A DNA stretch of 35,368 nucleotides, from positions 1 to 35,368 of the forward strand of contig JAIPEW010000027.1 in NCBI GenBank assembly GCA_021736985.1, given 5' to 3'. Below the pieces are notes generated by a model. The model ran no database searches, was not told the origin of the DNA, and worked only from the letters and a program-made list of their open reading frames with translations. The DNA comes from Clostridiales bacterium (GTDB lineage Bacteria; Bacillota; Desulfotomaculia; Desulfotomaculales; VENG01). The position numbers and the translations under genes were made by a program. Shown here piece after piece: positions 24,345 through 32,872 of the stretch (position 1 is the first letter of the stretch; each line of letters begins with the position of its first letter).

Positions 24345-24358
24345 AGTCAGTCATACCT

Positions 24359-25054
24359 TTACATCCCTTCAACTAGATTATCCAATGCATCCAAGAAAGC
24401 AGGGTTATATTGTTCAATAACATTTTCATCATTCCATAAACCTGATCTCCTTACAAATTCACTGCTGCAATAAAGGCCTAACCAATCATTTGAGGGTCCG
24501 TCAATAACCTGTCTATTATAATTTGATAAAAGGGCAACAGCATTTTTATAAATAAAATTTCTAACACTACCTGGCCCTAATTTATCTTCTGCTTTTACCC
24601 AGATAAAAGGCATTGACCTGATTTTTTCACTAACCTTAAGTTCCATCCAGTGCTCAGTTTTTCTCACATAATAATTAGATGTTTTTCCTTCACCCCAAGT
24701 GTTAAGATTTATACCATGCCAATTTATTAAAGCTGTACCTACATGTAAGCGAAAGTCGGAGTTACGGTGACTGCCTCCACCAGCAAATTTACCGCTTTTA
24801 CTACCCCGGTGCGTTCTCAAACACTCCCAGAGTGTATAGCTAAGATCATTTGATACAGCATGAGTACCTACCCGTACTACTCTCGGCTCACCGTTTGATC
24901 CCCTGAATTCGCCGTCCTCAAAGAAAAAATATATGCCGTGAAACGGCCAGTCCATTTTCCAGTGACATTCAGCAAGTGACCTTTTTCCTGTTTTTGCTTC
25001 CAACCTGTTAAGTATAGTATAAAACCTGTTTAAATCATCTAACCTTTTCACCAT
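24359..25054 (-). CDS. GIY-YIG-like nuclease domain protein
   Basis: 231 residues. Near residue 38 it has PFHGIYFFFEDGEF (the GIY part), then PRVVRVGTHAVS (in place of YIG), followed by LWECLRTHRGSKSG with the Arg and His expected after the second strand, and SDFRLHVGTALI. The C-terminal half (FIWVKAEDKLGPGSVRNFI, then SNDWLGLYCSSEFVRRSGLW) may recognise a substrate. GIY-YIG enzymes cut DNA with a single tyrosine/arginine/glutamate centre. It lies 69 bases downstream of the histidine kinase on the same strand. Confidence 0.65.
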   Translation of the reverse strand: MVKRLDDLNRFYTILNRLEAKTGKRSLAECHWKMDWPFHGIYFFFEDGEFRGSNGEPRVVRVGTHAVSNDLSYTLWECLRTHRGSKSGKFAGGGSHRNSDFRLHVGTALINWHGINLNTWGEGKTSNYYVRKTEHWMELKVSEKIRSMPFIWVKAEDKLGPGSVRNFIYKNAVALLSNYNRQVIDGPSNDWLGLYCSSEFVRRSGLWNDENVIEQYNPAFLDALDNLVEGM

Positions 25055-25123
25055 TATTTACCCCTATGCAAACATATAATTTTGCAAAAACACTGTTGAA
25101 ACTTCAATAAAGCTTACTTTTAA

Positions 25124-27385
25124 TTAATTGGTTAACTTAAACTTTACAAAGAAAGTACTTCCTTCAGAACTTGTCTTTACAGATATTACAGCATTGTGCC
25201 TGGCAGCTATGCTGTAACAAATGGCCAAACCCAGTCCTGTTCCTTCATCCTTGGTTGTTAAAAATGAAGTACCTAATTTATCAAAGACCTCTGGTTTTAT
25301 TCCTTTACCCTGATCGCTAACAGCTAAAACTACTTCTTCATTTTTTGCAAATGTTCTTATAGTAAGCGTATTGCCTTCTTCCATCTCTTCAAGACCGTTT
25401 TGTACAAGATTAAGAATTAGCTGTTTAATTTCCTGGTCATCTAGTAATAAGTCCGAAATGTCACCTAGCTCTAGTTTAATCTGCATATTATATCTAAATG
25501 CATTTGCATTAATTAACGGGAAAATAGTTGTAATTATAGTATTAAGACTTGTATTTTTCTTTTCTACAGGTTTATCTTTTGCAAGTGATAGAAATTGTGT
25601 GATTATAGTATTAGCTCTATCTAACTCGTCAATCATTAAATCTATATTTTCTTTATATTTTGTTAACTCTTCTTTTTCTTTATATAGTTGCAACATTCCC
25701 CGTACTGTAGTCATAGGGTTTCTAATTTCATGACCAATTCCTGCTGCCATTTGGGCTGCCAGATTCAATTGTTCCAAACGAATCATTTCCTGTTGAAAAC
25801 GTCTAATCTCTGTTATATCTTGAAGAGAAGCTACACGATTTTGAGTCTCCGGGATTACACTTACTGTTACCATTATGTTTTTAATATTGCCATGCCTGTC
25901 AACAAACCGAGTTTCATACTTTCTTGGAGCTTTATCAGGATCATTAAATCTCTTAGAATGATACTCAAGTAATAATTCTTTGTCTTCTCCAATAACAAAA
26001 TCCAGGCATTTCTTTTTGCCTTCTATATCTTCTTTAGAATACCCTGATAATAACTCAAACTCTGTATTAACCAGAGATATTTTATTATCTCTTTTAAATA
26101 AAAATGTTGCAGTTCCCGTGTTTTCAAATATAGTACGGTATAATATCTCTGATTCTTTCAACGCTAATTCTGCTTGCTTGCGCTTTGTTACATCAATTCC
26201 TAACACTAAAACTAACAAATAATTGTTAATATCATAAAAAGGATAATTGAAAATTTGGTACGTTTTACCGTCGTTATTTGACCATTCCCATTCCTGAGGC
26301 TCTTTTGTATTAAAAACATTAAGCGTTTTACAATGCTCACAGGGCTCTTTTTTTCCCAATATGGTTTCATAACATGTTTTGCCTTTTTCAGGTTCTCCAA
26401 ATTTATTTATAAACATACGGTTTGCAAAACGGATAGAACGGTCTTTTGCTTGAATGTAAACCACGGCAGGAAGTTGGTCTAATATTAAAAACAATTTCCT
26501 GCGTTCCTTTTCTAATAACTCCTGATACCGTTTTCGTTGTGTTATATTTTTAGCAATAACTAAAACAGCTGGATAACCAGAAAATGATATAGGAATTCCC
26601 GCAGTTTCCACGTCAATACAGGTTCCATTTAGCATTAAAAGCGTTTGTTCAAAAAATAGAATTTGATTATTTGTCTTTTGCATATGCTTAATTTTATCTT
26701 TTACTAACTTTATGTAATTGGGATGAACAAAATCTATTGCGTTCCTTCCAATCAATTCATCTACACTTTTACACCCTAAAATTTTTGCCGCAGCATGATT
26801 GCAAAAAAGCAGTTTCCCGTTGAAATCATGAACACCAATCAAATCCGGGGAAAGTTCAACCAGCTGTTGGTATAATTCTTTACTTTCACGCAATGCTTTT
26901 TCCATCTGTTTACGTTCATTGATATCAACAATTACACCTACTATCCCCGCTATCTCACCTTCACTGTTTTTATAAGCCCCCTTATGTATAACTACGTCAT
27001 GCATAGTTCCATCAGTGAAAGGAAATGCTGTCTCGTCAACCTGAACACTTGAAGTTTTTAAAAATTGTAGTTCTTTTTCTTTATAAATATCTGCTAATTT
27101 TTGAGGAAAAAGATCGTAGATAGATTTTCCCAATAACTGTTCTTCAGAAAATCCTATTTTTTCTGCAAAAGCTCTATTACAACCCTGATATAAACCATTC
27201 ATATCCTTATAAAAAATTGGATCAGGTATAGTATCAATCAATGTTTTAAAAAAACACCCTTGCTCCTGTAAAAGGTTTTCATTTTTATTTTCCTTTTGCC
27301 GCAATTTAGCTCTTAACTCAGCATTTTCTTTGCGCAAACAATATAATTCTTTCATTACTTTTTGTTCTCTGTCCCCGCTAATCAT
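25124..27385 (-). CDS. Multi-PAS sensor histidine kinase
   Basis: 753 residues, with no membrane segment. An N-terminal coiled coil (LYCLRKENAELRAKLRQKEN) precedes four PAS domains: about 45-160 (IDTIPDPIFYKDMNG), 165-285 (VELSPDLIGVHDFNG), 290-405 (LDQLPAVVYIQAKDRS, with a Cys cluster KTCYETILGKKEPCEHC) and 410-530. The HisKA box is MAAGIGHEIRNPMTTVRGML. The ATPase has the N-box LILNLVQNGLEEME, G1 VSDQGKGIKPEVF and G2 GTGLGLAICYS. It resembles the KinA/ResE-type soluble kinases of sporulating Firmicutes. No response regulator is adjacent, so it is an orphan kinase. The Cys-rich third PAS might bind metal or sense redox (inference). Confidence 0.93.
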   Translation of the reverse strand: MISGDREQKVMKELYCLRKENAELRAKLRQKENKNENLLQEQGCFFKTLIDTIPDPIFYKDMNGLYQGCNRAFAEKIGFSEEQLLGKSIYDLFPQKLADIYKEKELQFLKTSSVQVDETAFPFTDGTMHDVVIHKGAYKNSEGEIAGIVGVIVDINERKQMEKALRESKELYQQLVELSPDLIGVHDFNGKLLFCNHAAAKILGCKSVDELIGRNAIDFVHPNYIKLVKDKIKHMQKTNNQILFFEQTLLMLNGTCIDVETAGIPISFSGYPAVLVIAKNITQRKRYQELLEKERRKLFLILDQLPAVVYIQAKDRSIRFANRMFINKFGEPEKGKTCYETILGKKEPCEHCKTLNVFNTKEPQEWEWSNNDGKTYQIFNYPFYDINNYLLVLVLGIDVTKRKQAELALKESEILYRTIFENTGTATFLFKRDNKISLVNTEFELLSGYSKEDIEGKKKCLDFVIGEDKELLLEYHSKRFNDPDKAPRKYETRFVDRHGNIKNIMVTVSVIPETQNRVASLQDITEIRRFQQEMIRLEQLNLAAQMAAGIGHEIRNPMTTVRGMLQLYKEKEELTKYKENIDLMIDELDRANTIITQFLSLAKDKPVEKKNTSLNTIITTIFPLINANAFRYNMQIKLELGDISDLLLDDQEIKQLILNLVQNGLEEMEEGNTLTIRTFAKNEEVVLAVSDQGKGIKPEVFDKLGTSFLTTKDEGTGLGLAICYSIAARHNAVISVKTSSEGSTFFVKFKLTN

Positions 27386-27566
27386 AAAACCCCCAAAGAA
27401 GACACCAATATATTTATCAATTAATATATTATATAAAATTTTCTACATATTTCCTTTTTTTCCTGCAATACTCTAAAATTTAATAACACTTATTTCCTTT
27501 TTCTAGTCTCTATATGTTTTATAAACCCATAAGCTATTCAATGTTTTAAATATGAGTGTTCTTATT

Positions 27567-27602
27567 AAAAAGCTTTTCCGGGTTTTTCCCGGAAAAGCTT
27601 TA
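27567..27602. terminator. Strong bidirectional terminator
   Basis: AAAGCTTTTCCGGG and CCCGGAAAAGCTTT form a perfect 14-base stem with a 4-5 base loop and T/A flanks. It overlaps the stop of the SNF2-type gene and ends that operon on the minus strand. Confidence 0.85.
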
Positions 27603-30476
27603 TACAATTTCATCAAACAATGTTCCCTGGTCTTTAGGGGCTTTTCTCTTTCTCTTCTTCTTCTTGGGCAGGAACTCTTCCAGTTCAAAAATTGTAGGGC
27701 CGGGCTTTCTATCTATTTCCCCGGTATCCAGCCCGCACAACCTGAGGGTCTCTTTAGAAAGTTCTTTTTTCCTGTCCTCCAGAACTTTTGCAAATTCACT
27801 TTCACTTACCATTTCAACACTTTCGTCCATATCTTTTCTGGATAATCTTTCCCATTTTGATTCTATATCCGAGTCCGCCAGGCAGTCTGCCAGATCGGCA
27901 GTCAGACTGGAATGGCTGTCGCGCCCGTATTCAGCTAGTTCACTCCTGTCCAACCTGCCTTCGGCTAAAAGGGCGTGCGCCCTCTTGGCCATGCACTGCC
28001 TGAACTGGGCCATCTGCTGCGTCTGGTCGTATATAAGGTAATAAACGCGGCATTCATTTCTCTGGCCTATCCTAAATGCCCGGCGGGAGGCCTGGCGTAC
28101 CATATTTATGTCGTATGCAAGCTGGTAAAAGATAATGCTCGGCCAGGGGAGTAAATCCAGTCCTGTTTCTACAAGGCGCATATTGCAGACAATTACCTTT
28201 GCGCCTTCCTCTTCTCTTTTGGCAAGCCATTCCACCCTTTTCTCGGGACTGATACTGCTTTCCAGTACACGGCTTTCAATCCCGTGGTCTTGCAAAACTT
28301 TTCTTATCCTGTGGTGCATTTTATAGTTGTCAGTAAAACTGGCGTAGATGACGCAACCTCTACCTTCATCCAGTTCCCTCTCGACTATTTTTACTAGCTC
28401 ACGTTCTTTTGCGTGATAGTAATCCGGGGAAAATTCGGGGGCATAAACTACCTCACTTTCAAACTTGCTCGTCTTTACTTCTATTTCTGCCCCCAAATCA
28501 GGGCGGTCAGCATAATTAATCGTGGCCGGGATAAACCGGCCGTAAGCTCCCCTGACTCCGGCTGTATAAGCGCAGCTGCACACCCTTTTCAGTTCTTCGT
28601 GAAAAGGTTTATACTCTTCCAGCTGTTCTTCGTCCATTTGTATAATTCTCGGTATCTCCTTTAACTCGATGAGCGGCAGTCCCAGGTCCCCCAGCTCTAA
28701 AAATCCCGCGCGGTGGAGGATATGGTCTGCCACAAGTACCGGGGCAATACCTGGCCGCTCTCTCGGCTGAGACTCTTTCCTTTTGCGCGTAACAACTCCT
28801 TCGTCTTCCATGTCCGGATAATGCACTCTTTCCAGAACCCCGTATTTGCGGGCCCAGCTTACAGTGCCGGACTTGTGGGTAAAGCCTTCCCTTAACAGAG
28901 AACCCGGGTCTACACGCCACAAAATTTCCTTAATACATGTACTCATACCGTTAATAAGCGTGCCGGTAAGGCAGAGAACTTTTTTGGACGCAAGAACCAT
29001 CTGCTGGAACGCATCACCCCTTCCGGAGTCAGCAGCTTTTACCTGGTGTACCTCATCCATGATAAATAGATCAAAGTACTTCCCCAGGCGTTTTAACACC
29101 CTGCTCACGTTCCAGCGGGGTGAATTCCTGTTTTCGCCCCTGGACTTCAGAGCGGGCCGCCACAATTTTGCTCCGCACTCGCACTTGTGCGTCTTGTTGG
29201 GAAGTTTCCATTTAGGGACAAACCCTTCCGGCAGACCGTTCGGGCAGAGTTTTTTCTTTCTTAGAGAAGGCGGCTTTCCACAAGCTATATGTCCCCACCT
29301 CAGTATATCGTCTCCAGCGGGATCGGGAAGAGTCCTTCCACAGTCTGGACAGTGCCATGCCCAACCAGTTGTGCCGGGCACCCGCTTCCATGTACCTGCA
29401 AAGAAGGGCTCAGGATTTAATTTTGCCCGGTCTATCGATAAGACGACAAATTCTATCCCCTCCGGGCGGTACCCGTTTTTTACCTTCCTGACGTATCTGA
29501 GGGCATCCGCAGTATTTTTTATAACATATATACTGGCGCCGGGTAATGCAGCGGGAATTTCCCGGCGCACCCACTTGGGGACCATAATTCCGGGAGAAGA
29601 CAGCAGTACGGGCATAGAACCGCCGCCTTTTTCTTCGTGCACAGCTTTTACTACGCCGAGGGAAATAACGGATTTTCCAGTACCCATATCACCTGAGGCA
29701 AAAGCCAGTTTTTCTTCTTTTAGTGTATTTATTATCCCCTGGCTCAAGTGTGCCTGCGCCGGGAACGGTATCCTCTCCATTTTGCCCAAAGCCGGGTGCA
29801 GGGAGTCGCGCTGCGGGTCGTGTTTTGGCCTCCTCTCTTTAACCTGCCGGGACAACGTGTCGGCATTGGCCTGTACATATTCTTTCATCGACCAATCGGG
29901 ATTAAAAAAGCCTTCTACTTCGGTTTCAGGTATTTTGAGGCTACCTTCCCTGACGGCAGACTCTATTGCCGCCATCAAGTTCTCTTCAGTGATATTGCCC
30001 ACACCTCTTATCCCCGTTAACCTTAACACTTTGACGTTTGACCACACATCAAAGCAGGAATTGAAAAAAATGTCCGGGACTACATAGTCGAATAAATCCA
30101 TGTACTGCTGTTCCCACTCACGGGGGACGGGGTATTTGCGGGTTATATACTTACCGGCAGCGCTTTTTACGTCTCCGTCCGGGGCAATAATTACAGGTTT
30201 TTCACTGTCTTCTTTTAAACAGACAAAGCCGTGGTATATATCCCCCACTTTCTTTTCTACAGACCTGTACCTGCCTTTATCGGGTACATACATTTTAATA
30301 AGTTCACCATTGTCGTCTACTACTTCTATTCTCCTCCCGTTTTTTATGTTGGAGGTTATGCTCCAAACTGCCGTTGCGGGCCCGGCAAAACTGGCACAGT
30401 ACAAGTCTAAACAACCTGTCGCAAAATGCAGTATACATTCGAACTGGCGTTCAGTCTCTTGAGTCCTTATCTTCAT
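27600..30476 (-). CDS. SNF2-type DEAD-like helicase/ATPase with zinc motifs (mobile-element type)
   Basis: About 958 residues from ATG 30476; a TTG at 30491 with GGGAG upstream is equally possible. The N-terminal 240 residues are of unknown fold. ATPase lobe 1 has FASGDMGTGKSVISL (Walker A), VLLSSPGIMVPKWVRREIP and FIMDEVHQVKAADSG (DEVH), then VLCLTGTLINGM. Inserted in lobe 1 are CPDCGRTL, HIACGKP and KCECGAKLW, likely zinc ribbons. Lobe 2 has VIYASFTDNY, VIVCNMRLVETGLDL and MVRQASRRAFRIGQ, the SNF2 motif V/VI. The end is very basic (PKKKKRKRKAPK). Such proteins translocate on DNA. It follows the DUF6094-type methyltransferase and DnaN genes in one minus-strand unit. Confidence 0.88.
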   Translation of the reverse strand: MKIRTQETERQFECILHFATGCLDLYCASFAGPATAVWSITSNIKNGRRIEVVDDNGELIKMYVPDKGRYRSVEKKVGDIYHGFVCLKEDSEKPVIIAPDGDVKSAAGKYITRKYPVPREWEQQYMDLFDYVVPDIFFNSCFDVWSNVKVLRLTGIRGVGNITEENLMAAIESAVREGSLKIPETEVEGFFNPDWSMKEYVQANADTLSRQVKERRPKHDPQRDSLHPALGKMERIPFPAQAHLSQGIINTLKEEKLAFASGDMGTGKSVISLGVVKAVHEEKGGGSMPVLLSSPGIMVPKWVRREIPAALPGASIYVIKNTADALRYVRKVKNGYRPEGIEFVVLSIDRAKLNPEPFFAGTWKRVPGTTGWAWHCPDCGRTLPDPAGDDILRWGHIACGKPPSLRKKKLCPNGLPEGFVPKWKLPNKTHKCECGAKLWRPALKSRGENRNSPRWNVSRVLKRLGKYFDLFIMDEVHQVKAADSGRGDAFQQMVLASKKVLCLTGTLINGMSTCIKEILWRVDPGSLLREGFTHKSGTVSWARKYGVLERVHYPDMEDEGVVTRKRKESQPRERPGIAPVLVADHILHRAGFLELGDLGLPLIELKEIPRIIQMDEEQLEEYKPFHEELKRVCSCAYTAGVRGAYGRFIPATINYADRPDLGAEIEVKTSKFESEVVYAPEFSPDYYHAKERELVKIVERELDEGRGCVIYASFTDNYKMHHRIRKVLQDHGIESRVLESSISPEKRVEWLAKREEEGAKVIVCNMRLVETGLDLLPWPSIIFYQLAYDINMVRQASRRAFRIGQRNECRVYYLIYDQTQQMAQFRQCMAKRAHALLAEGRLDRSELAEYGRDSHSSLTADLADCLADSDIESKWERLSRKDMDESVEMVSESEFAKVLEDRKKELSKETLRLCGLDTGEIDRKPGPTIFELEEFLPKKKKRKRKAPKDQGTLFDEIV

Positions 30477-30505
30477 ATAAAAAGGGAGCAAAAAGCTCCC
30501 TTCCC
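30477..30505 (-). promoter_or_regulatory. Hairpin with T-run at the SNF2-gene start
   Basis: On the minus strand GGAGGGAAGGGAGC is followed by TTTTTGCTCCCTTTTTAT and ATG. The GGGAGC/GCTCCC stem plus T-run resembles an intrinsic terminator placed directly before the ATG and including the ribosome binding site. It could end part of the transcripts after the methyltransferase or hide the start of the helicase gene. Confidence 0.6.
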
Positions 30506-30511
30506 TCCTTT

Positions 30512-31534
30512 CTATTCCAAATCATAAATCCCGGACGGGGTAAAAATTTTAACGGTCGTTACGTACCTCTCAGTTTCCACAACCTTCTCCCTTTCCGTTT
30601 TTCTGTCCAGAGTTGTCTTTGTATCCGCAACTTTTTTGGCCCGTCCAACCAGTAAATGTGTTCCCATGTTGCCGCCTACTACCCCCGCGGCAATCGCCGT
30701 AGCGTCGTGGGCAGGTTTTAGGGGTAGCACGGGGCTTTTTAGTATAGAAACTCTTTTATCCGGTACCAGTGTTTGTTCTACTTCTTCCCAGACAGGCGAC
30801 CGGGGAAGTTCTTTAGCAATTTCTTCAGGGTCGTAAGGCGAACCCTTGAATATTATTTCTTTTTCAGACTCCGGGAGCATATAACTCCCCGGCCCATCCA
30901 GTGAAGGGAGCGAGGAAGACTCAGAGAGCATTTTTAACCACTCCCTGGTTTCCTGAGCATTCTCTCCCCGGCAGACCCTTTTTCTCCTTACACCGAATAC
31001 AACCACCTGGCCGTATTTCGTGAAATCTTCTTCAGTAAACTTGTAAACAGTCAGGTTGTCAAACCTGGCTGTCAGTACCGGGGCCGCATGGTAAAGTGTT
31101 TTCTGCGGAACGCAGTAGCCGAGAATTCCACCGGTCATTAATTTCCCTTTTACAGGATCAGTTAAGTCCCGCAAAAACGCGACTTCTGCACGTTCACTTA
31201 AAAACTTATCATACGGAGGATTTAGCCAGAGAAAGGAAAAAGCATTTTTAGAAGTCCTGGCCCGGGCATAATCGCACCCGACGGCATAATCTAGAACACC
31301 CCGGGCTTTTTCTGCCCGGCTTTTTTCCAGCTCAATGCCGTAGCTGGTAACATTACCTCCTGCAGCATTCAGATGATCGGAGATAGTTTTTAATGCACAT
31401 CCGTCCCCGCAGCAGGGGTCCAACAGCGCGGCTTTTGTACCCGGTTCTATATTTAACTTTTGGACGATATATTCAAGCTGTTTTTCAGGGGTAGGATAAT
31501 AGCCGCCTTTTTCTCTTGATTCTAAGCGGGCCAT
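30512..31534 (-). CDS. DUF6094-type SAM-dependent DNA methyltransferase
   Basis: 340 residues from ATG 31534 (GGGGGTG 6 bases upstream). SAM-binding motif I is ALLDPCCGDGCALKTI, the acidic residue after strand 2 is in SYGIELEKSRA, and the catalytic motif IV is FLWLNPPYDKFL, the NPPY of amino-methyltransferases (adenine N6 or cytosine N4). GGILGYCVPQKTLYHAA follows. The C-terminal 140 residues are not typical of R-M enzymes and may bind DNA or partner proteins. No restriction gene is next to it; it lies between a small ORF/DnaN and a SNF2 helicase, an arrangement found on mobile elements. The target sequence is unknown. Confidence 0.8.
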   Translation of the reverse strand: MARLESREKGGYYPTPEKQLEYIVQKLNIEPGTKAALLDPCCGDGCALKTISDHLNAAGGNVTSYGIELEKSRAEKARGVLDYAVGCDYARARTSKNAFSFLWLNPPYDKFLSERAEVAFLRDLTDPVKGKLMTGGILGYCVPQKTLYHAAPVLTARFDNLTVYKFTEEDFTKYGQVVVFGVRRKRVCRGENAQETREWLKMLSESSSLPSLDGPGSYMLPESEKEIIFKGSPYDPEEIAKELPRSPVWEEVEQTLVPDKRVSILKSPVLPLKPAHDATAIAAGVVGGNMGTHLLVGRAKKVADTKTTLDRKTEREKVVETERYVTTVKIFTPSGIYDLE

Positions 31535-31668
31535 ACATAACACCCCCGGCGTACATATAATTTCAGTTGGGTATAGCGTTCAGGAAACGCCTTTTCCAGT
31601 TTTTTTGACCACTTTCCTTTTTTGTTCCGGGCTAACTCGGCCCAGACGCGCTTTTCAATATTTTGCAT
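31522..31668 (-). CDS. Small basic protein, 48 residues, coupled to the methyltransferase
   Basis: ATG 31668 follows AAAGGGGAAATGTT with proper spacing. The product reads MQNIEKRVWAELARNKKGKW, then SKKLEKAFPERYTQLKLY and ends YVWPA. It is helical and basic. The 3' end overlaps the methyltransferase start by 13 bases, indicating translational coupling. The family is not recognised; a DNA-binding accessory role is possible. Confidence 0.6.
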   Translation of the reverse strand: MQNIEKRVWAELARNKKGKWSKKLEKAFPERYTQLKLYVRRGCYVWPA

Positions 31669-31682
31669 AACATTTCCCCTTT

Positions 31683-31713
31683 AAAAAAACTAAAGGCCCC
31701 TGTAAGGGCCTTT
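31683..31713 (-). terminator. Rho-independent terminator after dnaN
   Basis: On the minus strand AAAGGCCC-TTACA-GGGGCCTTT is followed by AGTTTTTTT. It lies 6 bases after the dnaN stop and before the small-protein gene, so transcription of the methyltransferase genes depends on read-through or on another promoter. Confidence 0.85.
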
Positions 31714-31718
31714 TTAGT

Positions 31719-32810
31719 CTAAGAAGCAGCTTCTGCTTCTTCCGTAACAATACCGACAACCATGCTGCAGAAATCTTCTTCCTCGATTTTTGCCATGTTG
31801 CCTTTAAACTTTATTACAGTTTCGCTGCCGTCTACCACGCTTAACGAATCCAGCAGGTAGCGGGTATTAAAAAAAACATCAATGTCTCCTTCGTGCTGTA
31901 TTTCCAGTTTCTCATTGACTTCACTTTTTTCGTCTTCTGCGTCTACGTACAGAATACCGTCTTTTGTCTTTAGGTGCACCTTGGAGATTTTAGCTAAATT
32001 TGAAGTTAAAAGAGATGCCCTTTTCAGAGTATCCAGGAATTCTTCTGAATTGACTTTTACCTCTGCCTCAAATTTTAACGGCACAATTTTCGAGTAGTCA
32101 GGGAATTTGCCGGAGAGCGTTTTAGCGTAAATATTTATGCCCCCGGAATGGAATTTTACGAGATTATCGCCTGCAGTAATCTCAATTCTGTCGCTTTTTA
32201 AAAGCCGCATTGCTTTTTCTATACTGTTTTTAGGGACGACGACCGAAGTTTCATCGTCACCTCCTTCAAGTACCTGCCAGTTGAGCCTGTGCCTGTCAGT
32301 GGCAACAAGATTAAAGTCAAAAGGGGTGGCATCAAGCAATACTCCTGAGAAAACGGCATAAACTTCGTCTTCTGACGCGGCAAGAGAAACTTTTTTGGCT
32401 GCAGACAAAAAGGTTTTTGCGTCCAACTCTATCGTTGTCGGGTTTTCCGGTTCGGGAGTTACGGGAAATTCTTCGTCATACACATGAATACGGAAAGAAT
32501 TTTTTTCGTACTCAATAACTGCACTTGTCTCCGATTCTTTTCTTACAGTGACAGTGCAGCTGCGCATAGATTTAACTAGCTCGTAAAACCTTTTTGCGGG
32601 AATTATAGCTTCTCCTTCATCAACTATTTCCGCTTCCATTTCTGTGTTAACTGTTATATTAAGGTCAGTTCCGAGCACCTGTACACCACTGTAATTTGCA
32701 CTCAAATATATGCCCGACAGTACAGGCAGGGGACTAGTATTATTAGGCACTGCCTGGGTAGCAGCATACAGGGCGCTCTCCAACACTTTTTTGTCCACGC
32801 TAAACTGCAA
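31719..32810 (-). CDS. dnaN: DNA polymerase III beta clamp paralogue
   Basis: 363 residues from TTG 32810 (AAAGGAG, 8-base spacing). All three clamp domains are present: MQFSVDKKVLESALYAATQA with PLPVLSGIYL in domain 1, LLDATPFDFNLVATDRHRLN in domain 2, and SGKFPDYSKIVP with FFNTRYLLDSLSVVDGSETV in domain 3. The C-terminus ends SMVVGIVTEEAEAAS instead of the MPIRL/MPMRL end of housekeeping clamps, which changes the wall of the client-binding pocket. The setting (phage-like methyltransferase and helicase, no dnaA/recF) marks it as a second, mobile-element clamp. It has a good terminator on its downstream side and a structured RNA upstream. Confidence 0.92.
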   Translation of the reverse strand: MQFSVDKKVLESALYAATQAVPNNTSPLPVLSGIYLSANYSGVQVLGTDLNITVNTEMEAEIVDEGEAIIPAKRFYELVKSMRSCTVTVRKESETSAVIEYEKNSFRIHVYDEEFPVTPEPENPTTIELDAKTFLSAAKKVSLAASEDEVYAVFSGVLLDATPFDFNLVATDRHRLNWQVLEGGDDETSVVVPKNSIEKAMRLLKSDRIEITAGDNLVKFHSGGINIYAKTLSGKFPDYSKIVPLKFEAEVKVNSEEFLDTLKRASLLTSNLAKISKVHLKTKDGILYVDAEDEKSEVNEKLEIQHEGDIDVFFNTRYLLDSLSVVDGSETVIKFKGNMAKIEEEDFCSMVVGIVTEEAEAAS

Positions 32811-32836
32811 AAAACCACTCCTTTCAAAATAATAAA

Positions 32837-32860
32837 ATCCGGCTTGTGCCGGATCTTTTT
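32837..32860. terminator. Hairpin just upstream of dnaN
   Basis: ATCCGGC-TTGT-GCCGGAT forms a 7-bp stem. T-runs lie on the plus-strand side (CTTTTTT), and on the minus strand the stem is followed by TTTATTATT. It could terminate in either direction or structure the dnaN leader. Confidence 0.55.
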
Positions 32861-32872
32861 TGACTTATTAAA

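Noticed and set aside
28846-30087. A 413-codon open frame on the plus strand opposite the SNF2-type gene
   Set aside because: No ribosome binding site and no family pattern; it mirrors GC-rich codons of the real gene on the minus strand.
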